Positions 1 to 9,616 are shown, counted from the stretch's first letter. The stretch is 64,000 bases of DNA from Chitinophaga sp. Ak27 (GCF_012726295.1 NZ_JABAOB010000002.1:744001-808000); one strand, 5' to 3'. Notes: a model not told the origin generated them from the sequence alone. Program-made: numbers and translations.

Positions 1-548
1 ACGCCAGGTGTGGTATTGTTACCATTGCCTTTTACAACTACTTCCTGGGCATATAAGTTCATTAGGAAGAAATAGTGCCAGGCCCGCAGGTAATATGCTT
101 CTCCAAGTTTATATCGAAGTGCCAGCGTGTCGGTGGCCGACAGGCTATTGCCTTTCCTGGTCTTGTAGTTGGGAACGATTTGATCGATAAATGTACGTGC
201 CTGTTGCACGCCGCGGTATAGTCCTCTCCAGGGAGCGCCAGAATAACTATTTGCGGCGTTGATGCGAAGTACCTGCAATTCGTTCCACTCGCTGGTGCCC
301 AGCCAGGCCAGATCGCCGGTGTGGTCGAGGTTATAGAAGAATCTTCCTAACCCGGAGAAACCGAATAATTCAACACAATGTGTGTTGGCATAAGGTGAAT
401 TCAGGAAATAATCTACCTGGGCCATGCTTTCTGGAAATATATCCGGGTTCAGCACATTGTACGGCTTGGAGTCATCTACAAAATCCCGCGTACATCCAAC
501 CAGCCACAGGCTGAGTATAAATAGTAATGTGATACTGTTGCGTTTCAT
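1..548 (-). CDS. SusD/RagB-family outer-membrane lipoprotein, 3' end missing
   Basis: Only the N-terminal 182 codons lie in the window; the gene runs off the left edge. The ATG at 546-548 starts a lipoprotein signal peptide with lipobox WLVGC near residue 19, followed by a SusD-like N-terminal region with the helical segment YYLRAWHYFFLMNLY that resembles the TPR part of SusD proteins. SusD proteins sit on the cell surface and cap a SusC channel, binding glycans or other large nutrients. It starts 30 bp downstream of the SusC-like gene on the same strand, the usual SusC-SusD order. The substrate cannot be told from this fragment. Confidence 0.9.
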   Translation of the reverse strand, partial: MKRNSITLLFILSLWLVGCTRDFVDDSKPYNVLNPDIFPESMAQVDYFLNSPYANTHCVELFGFSGLGRFFYNLDHTGDLAWLGTSEWNELQVLRINAANSYSGAPWRGLYRGVQQARTFIDQIVPNYKTRKGNSLSATDTLALRYKLGEAYYLRAWHYFFLMNLYAQEVVVKGNGNNTTPG

Positions 549-578
549 GAATGGTAATTTTTTTGTTTAAAGGGACCA

Positions 579-3500
579 TTAGAACTTGAGTTCAATGCCA
601 AATGCATGCAGCCTTGTTTTGGGATACACTTCGGCAGAAATGATCCCTTGTGCCAGGGCGGTGGAATTGGCGCCGGCATAACCTACTTCCGGATCTACAT
701 TTTTCACTTTGGTGATCACAAATAAATTCTGTCCGCTGTAATAAATCCTCAGGTTCGATAGATGGATGCGGTCCAGCAGCTTTTTAGGCAGGTTATAACC
801 TACCTGTAAATTCTGCAGGCGTAGGAAGGAGCCCTTCTCTATATGAAAATCGGAGATCCTTTTATAGTTGCCATTAGGATCATACTGGAAGGCGGTGCCA
901 TTTAGATATCCCCACCTGGGCTGGCCGGTTAGGCCATTGCCATACATGAAAGAGCTGTTGAATACCTGGGAGGTGGTGTTGAAGTCGTTGTAAATACTTT
1001 GGTAGTAGCCATTCACGCCGTTGTATACATCATTGCCCATTACACCGTTAAAGAATGCCGCGAGATCAAAATTGCGATAGGTTAATCCAATGTTGAAACC
1101 ATAGGTCATTTTGGGAAGCGGGTTCCCGATGATGGTGCGGTCCTTGTCGTCGATCGTATTATCGCCGTTCAGGTCTTCATACCAGATATCGCCGGGACCT
1201 GTTCCTGCGGCATAGTAGAACGCTTTGCCAGCTGCCTGTGCTTTCGCATTCAGGTCATCGATGGTTTTCTGATCTGGGATTAACCCTTTAGTTTTAAAAC
1301 CATAGAATTGGGAGATAGGACCATTCAGATCGGTACGGGTAACGGAACCTGACCAGTATTCTCCGGCAGTACCCGCGCTGATCGGCAGCTTTTCGCCGCC
1401 GAACGACAGGATCCTGTTGCGGTTGAAGGCGGCATTAAATCCAAAGTCAACGCCCAGTTTACCGAATGTTTCGTGGTAGTTGAGGGTTACCTCTAATCCC
1501 TTGTTCCGCATCTTACCCAGGTTCATATCCATGGCATAAGTATCTGCAGAAGAGTGACCAGCGCCCATACCTGAACTGAGTGGAAGATTGCGCTGATACA
1601 ACATGTTTTTAGTGTCGCGGATATAATAATCTACTGTGAGGTTCAGGCGATTTTGAAAAAAGCCGATGTCCAGTCCTATGTTGGAGGTCACGACCGTTTC
1701 CCAGCGAATGTTATTATTGGCTACGCGGCCAATTCCCCAGCCGTTTACCGGGCCGGTGCCGGGCAGTTCGTTGAACTGTGTTTTATCGTAGTTGGCCAGC
1801 GAAGGAATGTACGCGTAGCTGCCCACACCGTCGTTGCCGAGGCTTCCATAGGTAAGCCGCAGTTTAAGATCGGACAATGCAGGGATCTTGTCTTTGATGA
1901 AATTTTCTTCTATCAATCTCCAGCCAAGGGCGGCAGAAGGGAAGGTGCCTGCCCGGTAGGCAGGTGCAAACCGGTCGCTGATATCCTGGCGCAGGTTGGC
2001 TTCAAACAGGTATTTGTCTTTATAGGAGTAATTGATTCTTCCGAAATAACTCAGCATACGGGTAATACCGTAATTGATATCGGTAGAGCGGCCGCTGGTA
2101 TTGGCGGGTACATTACTCAGATCGGACGATTCCGCAAAGCCAACCGGGAATGCGTCGGCAATCACCGGAACGGAGTACGCCGAATTTACTGCATAGATGG
2201 ACCCGGCCAGGTTATCGGTAGAAGTTTGCCGGCCTTCGGTTCCCGCCAGTATCTTGAATTCATGAGAACCGATTTTTTTATCATAGGAAGCCACCAGGTT
2301 GCCCAGGTAAGCGATGGATAAAACGCTTTGTTTTTTCAGGTTATCCTGTGGCTGATTAGACTGGCCGGATACATACCATTTAGCTTCAAACTGCCGGGCC
2401 ATGCTGGTAGTCCAGTCGGCCGCGCCGGTAGCGCGGATATGCAGATCCTTTATGGGTTCATAATCGATATACATATTGCCTTCCGCTTCAAGGGAATTGT
2501 ATCTTCTGTCGGTGGTATTCACATAGGCTGCCCAGTTGCCGCCGTTGTAATTGCCGGAGGCAGGAAGTCCGCCCCAGGAGTCGTCGTTGTTCTTGGGCCG
2601 CATCATGGGCGTAGAGCGGAATGGCAACGCATAGGCGTTGGCCTGGGTACCAGTGATCACGGGCGGGTTTTCGCGGTAGGAGTAAAGATTTAGCCTTTCG
2701 CCGATCTTCACTTTCTTTCCTACGTTCAGGTCACTGTTGATACGTACGCTGTAGCGTTCGGACCAGGAATTATTCACGATACCATCTGCGCGCCGGTAGC
2801 CGGCGGATAGGTAATAGTTCTGTTTCTGATTACCACCGCTAACGGCGGCGTTATAGTTCTGTTCTTTCCCGGTACGGTATAAATAATCTACCCAGTTGGT
2901 ATTTACCGATTCATCCCAGTTGGCAGCGGCTGGATTGATAGCGCTCCAGGCTCTTTTGTAATCCGGTGTGCCTAATAACCTGGGGAGAAAAGTACCATTG
3001 CTGTAGCCTTGGCTTAGGGAGATGTCGACCGTTGTTTTTTCATTACGGGATCCTTTTTTAGTAGTGATCAGGATAACACCACCAGCTGCCCGGGAGCCAT
3101 AAATGGCGGAAGAAGAGGCGTCGCGAAGGATCTGTATGTCTTCAATGTCTCTCGGGTTGATATTAAATCCGGTGTTGCCGATGGCGGGTACGCCATCGAT
3201 CACATACAGGGGCGACATGCCCCGGATGTTGCCCACACCGCGAATAACCACGGTGCCATTGGCTCTTGGATCTCCGCTGGAGTTGGTGACCTGTACGCCG
3301 GCGGCGCGGCCCTGGATCAGGGTAGCGATGCCAGTAACGGCCATCTTGGAGATATCTTTTGTTTTGATGGAGGAGACGGCGCCGGTCAGGTTGGCTTTTT
3401 TCTGCGTACCATATCCAATTACTACGATATCTCCGAGCTGTTTGGCGTCATCGGCAAGCACAATCTCCAGGGTGCGCTGCTGGCCCGTTACGGCTACTGT

Positions 3501-3755
3501 TTTGGTCACAAATCCAATACTGCTGAATGCCAGTGCGGTCGGTGTCTTTTTCAGGGAGAGGGTAAATCGCCCGGTGGTATCGGTGCTGGTCATGTTCGAC
3601 GTTCCCTGTTCGGCTACGGTAACACCCGGCAGTGGCGTGTTTTGTGTGGACACCACCACGCCTCTTATTGTTATGCTTTGCGCCTGTACCCCGGTGGTAC
3701 CGGCAACAAAAGCCAATAGCAGGCATATCATGCTTAGTAACTGCTGCATTCTCAT
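579..3755 (-). CDS. SusC/RagA-family TonB-dependent outer-membrane receptor
   Basis: 1058 residues, usual for the family. A signal peptide ending near TTGVQAQ is followed by a carboxypeptidase-regulatory-like domain (about residues 28-105), then the TonB plug with the family signatures LYVIDGVPAIGN and DASSSAIYGSRAAGGVILIT, and a long beta-barrel ending in an aromatic strand (FGIELKF). Such receptors import oligosaccharides or similar ligands through the outer membrane using TonB energy. It lies between a beta-helix lipoprotein gene upstream and a SusD gene downstream, all on the minus strand, so the three probably form one polysaccharide-utilisation operon. Confidence 0.95.
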   Translation of the reverse strand: MRMQQLLSMICLLLAFVAGTTGVQAQSITIRGVVVSTQNTPLPGVTVAEQGTSNMTSTDTTGRFTLSLKKTPTALAFSSIGFVTKTVAVTGQQRTLEIVLADDAKQLGDIVVIGYGTQKKANLTGAVSSIKTKDISKMAVTGIATLIQGRAAGVQVTNSSGDPRANGTVVIRGVGNIRGMSPLYVIDGVPAIGNTGFNINPRDIEDIQILRDASSSAIYGSRAAGGVILITTKKGSRNEKTTVDISLSQGYSNGTFLPRLLGTPDYKRAWSAINPAAANWDESVNTNWVDYLYRTGKEQNYNAAVSGGNQKQNYYLSAGYRRADGIVNNSWSERYSVRINSDLNVGKKVKIGERLNLYSYRENPPVITGTQANAYALPFRSTPMMRPKNNDDSWGGLPASGNYNGGNWAAYVNTTDRRYNSLEAEGNMYIDYEPIKDLHIRATGAADWTTSMARQFEAKWYVSGQSNQPQDNLKKQSVLSIAYLGNLVASYDKKIGSHEFKILAGTEGRQTSTDNLAGSIYAVNSAYSVPVIADAFPVGFAESSDLSNVPANTSGRSTDINYGITRMLSYFGRINYSYKDKYLFEANLRQDISDRFAPAYRAGTFPSAALGWRLIEENFIKDKIPALSDLKLRLTYGSLGNDGVGSYAYIPSLANYDKTQFNELPGTGPVNGWGIGRVANNNIRWETVVTSNIGLDIGFFQNRLNLTVDYYIRDTKNMLYQRNLPLSSGMGAGHSSADTYAMDMNLGKMRNKGLEVTLNYHETFGKLGVDFGFNAAFNRNRILSFGGEKLPISAGTAGEYWSGSVTRTDLNGPISQFYGFKTKGLIPDQKTIDDLNAKAQAAGKAFYYAAGTGPGDIWYEDLNGDNTIDDKDRTIIGNPLPKMTYGFNIGLTYRNFDLAAFFNGVMGNDVYNGVNGYYQSIYNDFNTTSQVFNSSFMYGNGLTGQPRWGYLNGTAFQYDPNGNYKRISDFHIEKGSFLRLQNLQVGYNLPKKLLDRIHLSNLRIYYSGQNLFVITKVKNVDPEVGYAGANSTALAQGIISAEVYPKTRLHAFGIELKF

Positions 3756-3813
3756 ATAAATTGCATCGTTTTAGTTTTTAGAAATTGGCATAAATGGTAA
3801 ACAGGCATAGGGA

Positions 3814-5412
3814 TTAGTAATCTTTTTCGGCCGCGCCGATAGTGGGTGGTTTGGTGTTGGAAACGGGAATGCCAAAGAAGTCTTTGCCCCCATTGCCATT
3901 GATGAAAATGCCCGCTTTAACAGCCGGGGAGCCGGGCAACAGTTTATACCCGTTGACGGTATTCATACCGCTGCCGCCTGTGCCCGGAGCTGACAGGAGG
4001 GGAATGGCCACGATGGCGTTGCTGTCGCTCGCCGCTTTGCTCCCGGAATAATAAAGATTGTGATCGTACACGATGTTGGCCTGATCGTCGAATTGAAGCG
4101 CAGGCGCATAGAAGATATTATTCCGGAATTCCAGTCCCGGGTGGATACCTGTTCCGCCGGCCCTGTCCATCACGCCCACCAGTGTGTCGTTGTAAAAAGT
4201 ATTATTATAGAAATGGATAGGCACTATTTTACCATTGGGATGCCCGTGTAATTCGAAAGTCCTGCCTCCGAAGCCATTGCCATCATTTTGACTGATATTG
4301 TAACGAACAATGCCCTGGGTAAAATTAGGCCCGGGATCGCCCATGTGTAAGAAGAACCCGCCTGCATTGTCGTGTGAGTAGTTGTATTGAATAATCGTAT
4401 AGCCGGGACTACTCAGATCGATATCAAATGCTTCTGAATCCATCGAGGAATAGGGAACGGGGTTAGTAAGCCGCGTATAGGCTACCTCGTTATATTGAAT
4501 GGTCATGTCTTTGCCCCGGCCCCATAAGCCGGCGAGCACAATATTCATATTTACGCCAAGGGTATAGGCGCCTGCGTTCAGCACGCGGTTATGTTCTATC
4601 AGCACATTCTTCGCAGTATATACGATGATGCCTTCCAGGGCGGTGTTGTCGATCACATTTTTGCGGATGATAACATGGTTGTTGTAGAACGTGGTATCCT
4701 TGTTGCTGCCATCGCCCAGCAGGATGCCCCGGGAGGAGCAGCGTTCAAGATTATTGCCTTCTACCAGCAGGCTATCGAAGTAAGCCTGTGCAGCGTTGGA
4801 GCGGATAAAGATGCCGCCCTGCATATGCCGGTTGGTAATAGGCATGCCTTCTACATCGTGAATATGATTGTTTTTGATCGTGATGCCCGGGTAGCTGCCA
4901 TTGGTGGCGAGGGCTACATAAATGCCGCACAGCGCCATATCTGGTGGACGCACCGCCCTTGGGTGACTGATGTCAAAGTTTTCAAATGTAAGGTACCTGG
5001 CATCCTGGATCAGTACGGCCGACAAGGTGGCGTTGTTGCCGGTTATCCGTGGCTTATCGCCCGAACCATAGGCGCCGAAAGTAATTTTAGCATCGGCCGT
5101 GCCGGAGCTTTTAATCACCAGCGTGCCTGTCCAGGCCCCGCCTCTTTTAAACAGGATGGAGTCGCCAGGCTGAAAGATGACCGAGTTTACTTTGCTGAGC
5201 GTTTTCCAGGCAGTGGCAGGTGACAGGCCATCGGCAGTATCAGCCCCGTTGGTATCTACATAATACCGGGTAGTGGTAACTACCGGGCCGGTATGGCTAT
5301 GAGGCCATCCGGCGCCGATAGCGTGCCATTCTTTATAACAGGAACTTAGCAATAAAGTGTGCAGGACAAAAAATCCCAGCAGGTAGGGTACGTGCTTTTT
5401 TGTTTTTTTCAT
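3814..5412 (-). CDS. Right-handed parallel beta-helix lipoprotein (pectate-lyase-like fold)
   Basis: 532 residues with a lipoprotein signal peptide (lipobox LLSSC at about residue 25), so probably surface or periplasm anchored. The mature start YYVDTNGADTADGLSPATAW is typical of bacterial beta-helix enzymes and is followed by many short strand-turn repeats with stacked Asn residues (for example ITIKNNHIHDVEG and ILIEHNRV-like turns). The fold is shared by polysaccharide lyases, some glycosidases and carbohydrate-binding proteins; I cannot assign a catalytic family. It is the first gene of the operon with SusC and SusD (58 bp gap), which suggests it cuts or binds the glycan that the SusCD pair imports. 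Confidence 0.85.
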   Translation of the reverse strand: MKKTKKHVPYLLGFFVLHTLLLSSCYKEWHAIGAGWPHSHTGPVVTTTRYYVDTNGADTADGLSPATAWKTLSKVNSVIFQPGDSILFKRGGAWTGTLVIKSSGTADAKITFGAYGSGDKPRITGNNATLSAVLIQDARYLTFENFDISHPRAVRPPDMALCGIYVALATNGSYPGITIKNNHIHDVEGMPITNRHMQGGIFIRSNAAQAYFDSLLVEGNNLERCSSRGILLGDGSNKDTTFYNNHVIIRKNVIDNTALEGIIVYTAKNVLIEHNRVLNAGAYTLGVNMNIVLAGLWGRGKDMTIQYNEVAYTRLTNPVPYSSMDSEAFDIDLSSPGYTIIQYNYSHDNAGGFFLHMGDPGPNFTQGIVRYNISQNDGNGFGGRTFELHGHPNGKIVPIHFYNNTFYNDTLVGVMDRAGGTGIHPGLEFRNNIFYAPALQFDDQANIVYDHNLYYSGSKAASDSNAIVAIPLLSAPGTGGSGMNTVNGYKLLPGSPAVKAGIFINGNGGKDFFGIPVSNTKPPTIGAAEKDY

Positions 5413-5662
5413 ATGTGGAATACTTAAGTGGAATTGTCAATTTTGAGCTGGCTTACCAGGCAGATTCAAATCTATTGGCAAGAGATGGGTTGGGGCAAAC
5501 AGAAACGCCGAAAAAGTGAAGACAAACTGCGGATAAAGTGCGATCAAAGTTTTATTTTATTAGTATTCAATTATTTATAAATAATTTTTTATTTCCTATT
5601 AATGGGGTAAGCGCAAAAAAATAACTACCATCTTATAGTCGTTTCCGGCTACATTTGTAATC

Positions 5663-6625
5663 ATGGAATCCTCTACTGCGCATAGCGTTGCCTTCAATGA
5701 TATCTTCCTGATTCCACAGGGAGAAGTGCATGAGTATAGTTTACCAATGCCGGGTATAGACGGCGCCGGTAAGTTCGTACGCTGCGATGACATGGCCATT
5801 GCCGATGGGAAAGTAACCGCCGGACCGCCGGCTTTCTCCTGGCAGCATTACAACGAACAAGCTTTTGTGGAGCTTAATTTTGTCATAGCGGGGCAGCTAT
5901 GTCAAACACATGAGGGACTGATTGACCGTCAGTTGTTTAGGCAGGGTTATTCCAACTTGTTGTTTAATCCCCGGTCCTGGGAAAAGAATGAGCTGACCGG
6001 TGAGCTGGGGTTTCGTAACCTGGGTATTTATATCAGCCAGGAAAAGATGATAGGGCTGATCAACAACTATGCGCCGGAATTGCAACACCTGGTAACCAAA
6101 ATAGAAAAGGAGATACCTTTTGTGATGCATGCCCCCACACCCCATTTCAGTCCAAGGTTGCGGCAGGCGCTCGGACAATTATGGGAAAGTCCTGTTCCGC
6201 AAGGCCTCCGGCGTTTGCATTTTGAAACGCAGATACTGCAACTTTTCTACCTGCAATGCGAGGCCCTGTTGCCTTCCCGCACGCCTCATCCAGGTGAAGC
6301 TTTGCGTACGGCCGACAAAGAACGGTTGCAGCAGGCACGCCAATACCTGCTCGAACACCTGGCTTTTCCGCCCACCCTGGGAGAGCTGTCCCGGATTTGT
6401 GGCCTCAATGAGTTTAAGCTGAAGAAAGGCTTCCGGTTGTTGTTTAACCAAAGTGTGTTCGCCTTCGTCAATAATGAAAGACTGGAAGCAGCCAGGCAGC
6501 AAATACTGCAGGGCGATCATAATATTTCCGAGATTGCCTACGGACTAGGATATACGCATCCACAACATTTTCACCGCGCCTTTAAAAAGAAGTTTGGTAC
6601 CACGCCGGGAGGGTTGTTGAAGTAA
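5663..6625 (+). CDS. AraC-family transcriptional regulator
   Basis: 320 residues. The N-terminal ~200 residues resemble the ligand-sensing part of PchR-like regulators (FVELNFVIAGQL segment). The C-terminal ~100 residues form the AraC double helix-turn-helix: LGELSRICGLNEFKLKKGF for the first and ISEIAYGLGYTHPQHFHRAF for the second, ending in FKKKFGTTPGGLLK. PchR-type proteins often control siderophore or iron genes, but no such genes are adjacent, so the target is unknown. It is divergent from the beta-helix/SusC/SusD operon with a 250-bp AT-rich spacer, so control of that operon is possible. It is convergent with the LysR gene. Confidence 0.92.
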   Translation: MESSTAHSVAFNDIFLIPQGEVHEYSLPMPGIDGAGKFVRCDDMAIADGKVTAGPPAFSWQHYNEQAFVELNFVIAGQLCQTHEGLIDRQLFRQGYSNLLFNPRSWEKNELTGELGFRNLGIYISQEKMIGLINNYAPELQHLVTKIEKEIPFVMHAPTPHFSPRLRQALGQLWESPVPQGLRRLHFETQILQLFYLQCEALLPSRTPHPGEALRTADKERLQQARQYLLEHLAFPPTLGELSRICGLNEFKLKKGFRLLFNQSVFAFVNNERLEAARQQILQGDHNISEIAYGLGYTHPQHFHRAFKKKFGTTPGGLLK

Positions 6626-6669
6626 ACGGCCAGACTATAGTTACCCTGAATGTGGCCGCCATCACATTA

Positions 6670-7581
6670 TTATGGTGCTACCGTTTCCCATTTCTCTTCC
6701 AGCAGCTGTTCCAGCTGCGCAATTTCTTTCTCATACATGGTTTTCTTCCTGGTGCCGAAGTGAAGTGTATTTTCCAATGGCTGACTACCTTCCCATACGA
6801 TTTTAATTTTTCCGCTGTTGATCGCTTCTACGCATAAGAAATCCGGTACAATGGAAAAGCCCATGTTGTCGCTCAGGCAGCGAATAATAGAGCTGATATT
6901 GGGCACGATGTAATTGGGGCTAAAATCTGGGTGTTCTCCAAAATGCCGCTGCCAGAAGTTCTTCAGGTGGTCCATATCAGCGGCGGTGCTGTACCAGAGT
7001 TGCTGTTTTAATAGTTGGGTGGCTGCTTTCATGTTATCCTGGTGCAACAGCTCTTCCAGTTCGGTAGTATCGGTTTTGCTGCCGGCAATGAGCACAATCC
7101 TTTCTTTGGAGAAGGGCCTGTACTGCAGGTTAGGCTGATTCCCTTTTTGTGGCGTGATGATGAGGTCCAGCAATCCATTATCCAGGTCGTGTTGCATCTG
7201 GGGATATTCCCCGAATTTGATGATGAGATTGAAGGGGAGGCTGGCCACATGCTCTTCCAGAGTGTATTGAAACGTTTCAAAGCACATGCCTACGCTGATG
7301 GTTACACGTTCATTCTGGGAACGTTTATGAAAGTGTTGTTCACCTGTTTCTAACTTCTTCAAAGGGTCCAATATATAGTTGTACAGGATCTTTCCCTTTT
7401 CTGTGGGTACCATTCTTCTGGCAGAGCGGTCAAATAGTTTATACCCGGTGAAAGCTTCCAGCGAGTTTAAATGGAGGCTTACTCCCGGCTGGGAAATATT
7501 GAGTTCCTGTGCGGCGGCAGACAATGTTCCGGTTTCATATATGGCGTTGAATGTCCTGAGCCATTCGAGGTTCCATCGCAT
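6670..7581 (-). CDS. LysR-family transcriptional regulator
   Basis: The start is placed at the ATG at 7579-7581 because the LysR winged-helix domain begins there (MRWNLEWLRTF, then LSAAAQELNISQPGVSLHL); an upstream ATG at 7611 would add ten unrelated residues. About 303 residues, normal for the family. The C-terminal ~210 residues are the periplasmic-binding-like effector domain. The gene is divergent from the mdaB-like/ygiN-like/aldo-keto reductase operon with under 100 bp between starts, the classic arrangement for a LysR activator of its neighbour. The ligand is unknown; a quinone or redox-cycling compound would fit the neighbours. Confidence 0.92.
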   Translation of the reverse strand: MRWNLEWLRTFNAIYETGTLSAAAQELNISQPGVSLHLNSLEAFTGYKLFDRSARRMVPTEKGKILYNYILDPLKKLETGEQHFHKRSQNERVTISVGMCFETFQYTLEEHVASLPFNLIIKFGEYPQMQHDLDNGLLDLIITPQKGNQPNLQYRPFSKERIVLIAGSKTDTTELEELLHQDNMKAATQLLKQQLWYSTAADMDHLKNFWQRHFGEHPDFSPNYIVPNISSIIRCLSDNMGFSIVPDFLCVEAINSGKIKIVWEGSQPLENTLHFGTRKKTMYEKEIAQLEQLLEEKWETVAP

Positions 7582-7600
7582 AACTATAATTTTTATGATA

Positions 7601-7608
7601 CAAAGGTA
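7601..7608 (-). promoter_or_regulatory. Putative -7 box of the LysR gene
   Basis: On the minus strand this reads TACCTTTG, an exact match to the Bacteroidota -7 consensus TAnnTTTG, about 20 bp upstream of the chosen LysR start. No good -33 TTTG is visible at the expected distance, so this is only suggestive. Confidence 0.35.
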
Positions 7609-7620
7609 CAATTTAAGTTA

Positions 7621-7652
7621 TTTGTGTGATATATAAAAGTGATAGAAATTTG
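7621..7652 (+). promoter_or_regulatory. Putative promoter of the mdaB-like operon
   Basis: TTTG at 7621-7624, 20 bp, then GAAATTTG at 7645-7652. The Bacteroidota consensus is TTTG-N19-21-TAnnTTTG, so the -7 box has one mismatch. It lies 26 bp upstream of the ATG at 7679, in the LysR-operon intergenic region where a LysR protein would act. Confidence 0.4.
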
Positions 7653-7678
7653 CAGTATCAATAATTAAAATTATAGAC

Positions 7679-8290
7679 ATGAAGGTATTCGTTATCAACG
7701 CAGGTCAGGTCTTTGCCCATTCTGGTGGGCTGTTTAATAATACATTAACAAGCTGGACCGTAGAGTTCCTGGACCGGAAAGGAATGGACTATCAGGTGAT
7801 AAATATCAACGATGACTTCGACCCAATGGCGGAAGTTGAACGTTTTAAATGGGCAGACCTCGTCATCTATCATTCTCCTATTTGGTGGTTCCAGGTACCC
7901 AACCGCCTAAAGAAATATATTGATGACGTGTTTACGGCCGGTCATCAGAACGGCATGTATGCCAGTGATGGCAGGAGCCGGAAGAATCCCGCTATTAATT
8001 ATGGTACTGGTGGACTGATGCAGGGAAAGAAATATATGGTCACCACCAGCTGGAACGCGCCGGAAACAGCTTTTACGCTGCCCGGTGAATTTTTCGAACA
8101 GCATTCGGTAGATCAGGGCGTATTATTTGGCTTTCATAAAATGAACCAGTTCGTTGGCATGGACCAGGTACCGGGATTCCATTTCCACGACCTGGAAAAG
8201 AATGCCACCCCGGAGCGATTGGCCAATTACCGCCACGATTACCTTCAGCACCTGGAAGCTTCTATCACCTTTGAAAAACAATTATCATGA
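7679..8290 (+). CDS. mdaB: NAD(P)H-dependent quinone reductase, MdaB-like flavodoxin fold
   Basis: 203 residues, close to E. coli MdaB. It begins with the flavodoxin-like strand MKVFVINAGQVFAHSGG, and carries the family segments ADLVIYHSPIWWFQVPNRL and KKYMVTTSWNAPETAF. MdaB reduces quinones by two electrons in the cytoplasm, avoiding semiquinone radicals. The next gene overlaps it by four bases and encodes a YgiN-like monooxygenase; mdaB and ygiN are also neighbours in E. coli, which supports the assignment. Control by the divergent LysR protein is likely. Confidence 0.88.
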   Translation: MKVFVINAGQVFAHSGGLFNNTLTSWTVEFLDRKGMDYQVININDDFDPMAEVERFKWADLVIYHSPIWWFQVPNRLKKYIDDVFTAGHQNGMYASDGRSRKNPAINYGTGGLMQGKKYMVTTSWNAPETAFTLPGEFFEQHSVDQGVLFGFHKMNQFVGMDQVPGFHFHDLEKNATPERLANYRHDYLQHLEASITFEKQLS

Positions 8291-8574
8291 GCATTTATTT
8301 GACCGCTATTGTTAAAGCAAAACCTGCACACCGCGAGGAGGTGACAGCAGTATTACAGCATATGGTGAAAGAAACAAGGAAAGAAGCAGCCTGTCTGCAA
8401 TATGATCTTCACCAGGGCGCTGCAGATGAAAACGTATTTGTTTTCTACGAAATATGGCAAAGTCAGGAAGGGCTTGACCTCCATGGGCAGCAGCCTTATA
8501 TTGTTGAATTCGGCCGTTTGGCAGAAGACAAATTACAGGAGCCTCCGGCCATTTATCTCACTAAGAAAATATAA
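8287..8574 (+). CDS. Antibiotic-biosynthesis-monooxygenase (ABM) domain protein, YgiN-like
   Basis: 95 residues forming a single ABM ferredoxin-like domain (IYLTAIVKAKPAHREEV at the start, VFVFYEIWQSQEGLDLH in the middle). YgiN is a quinol monooxygenase that oxidises quinols back to quinones; together with MdaB it can form a quinone redox cycle. The start ATG overlaps the mdaB stop in an ATGA, indicating translational coupling. Other small ABM proteins have unrelated roles, so the YgiN role rests mostly on context. Confidence 0.85.
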   Translation: MSIYLTAIVKAKPAHREEVTAVLQHMVKETRKEAACLQYDLHQGAADENVFVFYEIWQSQEGLDLHGQQPYIVEFGRLAEDKLQEPPAIYLTKKI

Positions 8575-8577
8575 GCA

Positions 8578-9561
8578 ATGGAATATAGAAAATTAGGTAA
8601 CACCAGCCTGGAATTATCCGCTATTACTTACGGTGCATTTGCTATCGGCGGTAACATGTGGGGTGGTAACGAACAGAAAGATTCTATCGCGTCGGTAAAA
8701 GCATCTATTGACCATGGTGTTACCACGCTGGACACGGCGCCGTTTTACGGTTTCGGACTCAGTGAACAAATGATAGGTGAAGCCATTAAAGGATACGACC
8801 GGAGTAAGATTCAATTGTTGAGCAAATTTGGTCTCGTATGGGATGGCAGCAATCAGGGCAAAGGAGAATTTTTCTTCGATGCTGAAGAGGCAGGGAAAAA
8901 AATACCCATTTATAAATACGCATCCCGGGCTAACGTGGTCAAGGAAGTGGAAGAGAGCCTGCAACGCCTGCAAACTGACTACATCGACTTGCTACAGATC
9001 CACTGGCCCGACAGTACCACGCCCATCACAGAAACCATGGAGGCGCTGGAACTATTAATACAACAAGGGAAAATCCGCGCTGCCGGCGTGAGCAATTATG
9101 CCGTGCCGCAGGTAGCCGAAGCGCAACGAAGTATCAACATTGCCAGCAACCAGGTAGGATACAGTATGCTGAATCGCGGGATAGAAAAAGACCTGGTGCC
9201 TTATGCCGGGGAGCATAACCTGGGCATTATCGTGTACAGTCCTATGGAAAGGGGATTGCTGACCGGCAAATATTTCGAAGCCGGCCAACTAAAAGACAAT
9301 GATCACCGCAATGGTTATTTCCAGCAATTCGACCTGGAAAAAGTGAAACTATTCCTGGACACGATCCGTCCGATTGCCGCCGCTAAAAATGCGACGTTAT
9401 CTCAATTAGTGTTACGCTGGACCAGCCTGCAACCCGCTATCACAGTGGTATTGGCGGGCGCGAGAAATGCGGATCAGGCCATTGCCAATGCCAAAGCAAT
9501 GGAAATAGATTTGACCGCAGAAGAGCTGCGATTTATTAATACTGCATTGGCAAAGATTTAA
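8578..9561 (+). CDS. Aldo/keto reductase
   Basis: 327 residues, usual family length. The catalytic tetrad can be seen: Asp and Tyr in TLDTAPFYGFGLSE, Lys in QLLSKFGL and His in DLLQIHWPD. The Ile-rich NADPH-binding end with VLRWTSLQPAITVVLAGA is also typical. Such enzymes reduce aldehydes and ketones with NADPH in the cytosol. It starts 3 bp after the ABM gene stop and ends the operon, with a terminator just downstream. The substrate is unknown; reactive carbonyls would fit a redox-stress operon. Confidence 0.93.
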   Translation: MEYRKLGNTSLELSAITYGAFAIGGNMWGGNEQKDSIASVKASIDHGVTTLDTAPFYGFGLSEQMIGEAIKGYDRSKIQLLSKFGLVWDGSNQGKGEFFFDAEEAGKKIPIYKYASRANVVKEVEESLQRLQTDYIDLLQIHWPDSTTPITETMEALELLIQQGKIRAAGVSNYAVPQVAEAQRSINIASNQVGYSMLNRGIEKDLVPYAGEHNLGIIVYSPMERGLLTGKYFEAGQLKDNDHRNGYFQQFDLEKVKLFLDTIRPIAAAKNATLSQLVLRWTSLQPAITVVLAGARNADQAIANAKAMEIDLTAEELRFINTALAKI

Positions 9562-9581
9562 TTACCCATATCCATTTGCTA

Positions 9582-9616
9582 AAAGGCTGGAAGCAAACCA
9601 CTTCCGGCCTTTTTTT
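9582..9616 (+). terminator. Rho-independent terminator of the quinone-redox operon
   Basis: Stem AAAGGCTGGAAG (9582-9593) pairs with CTTCCGGCCTTT (9601-9612) with one G-T wobble and a 7-base loop, followed by a T run. Confidence 0.85.

Noticed and set aside
1653-3759. Plus-strand frames opposite the first SusC gene (1653-2321, 2328-2693, 3103-3759)
   Set aside because: Compositional shadows of the minus-strand receptor; no family features.
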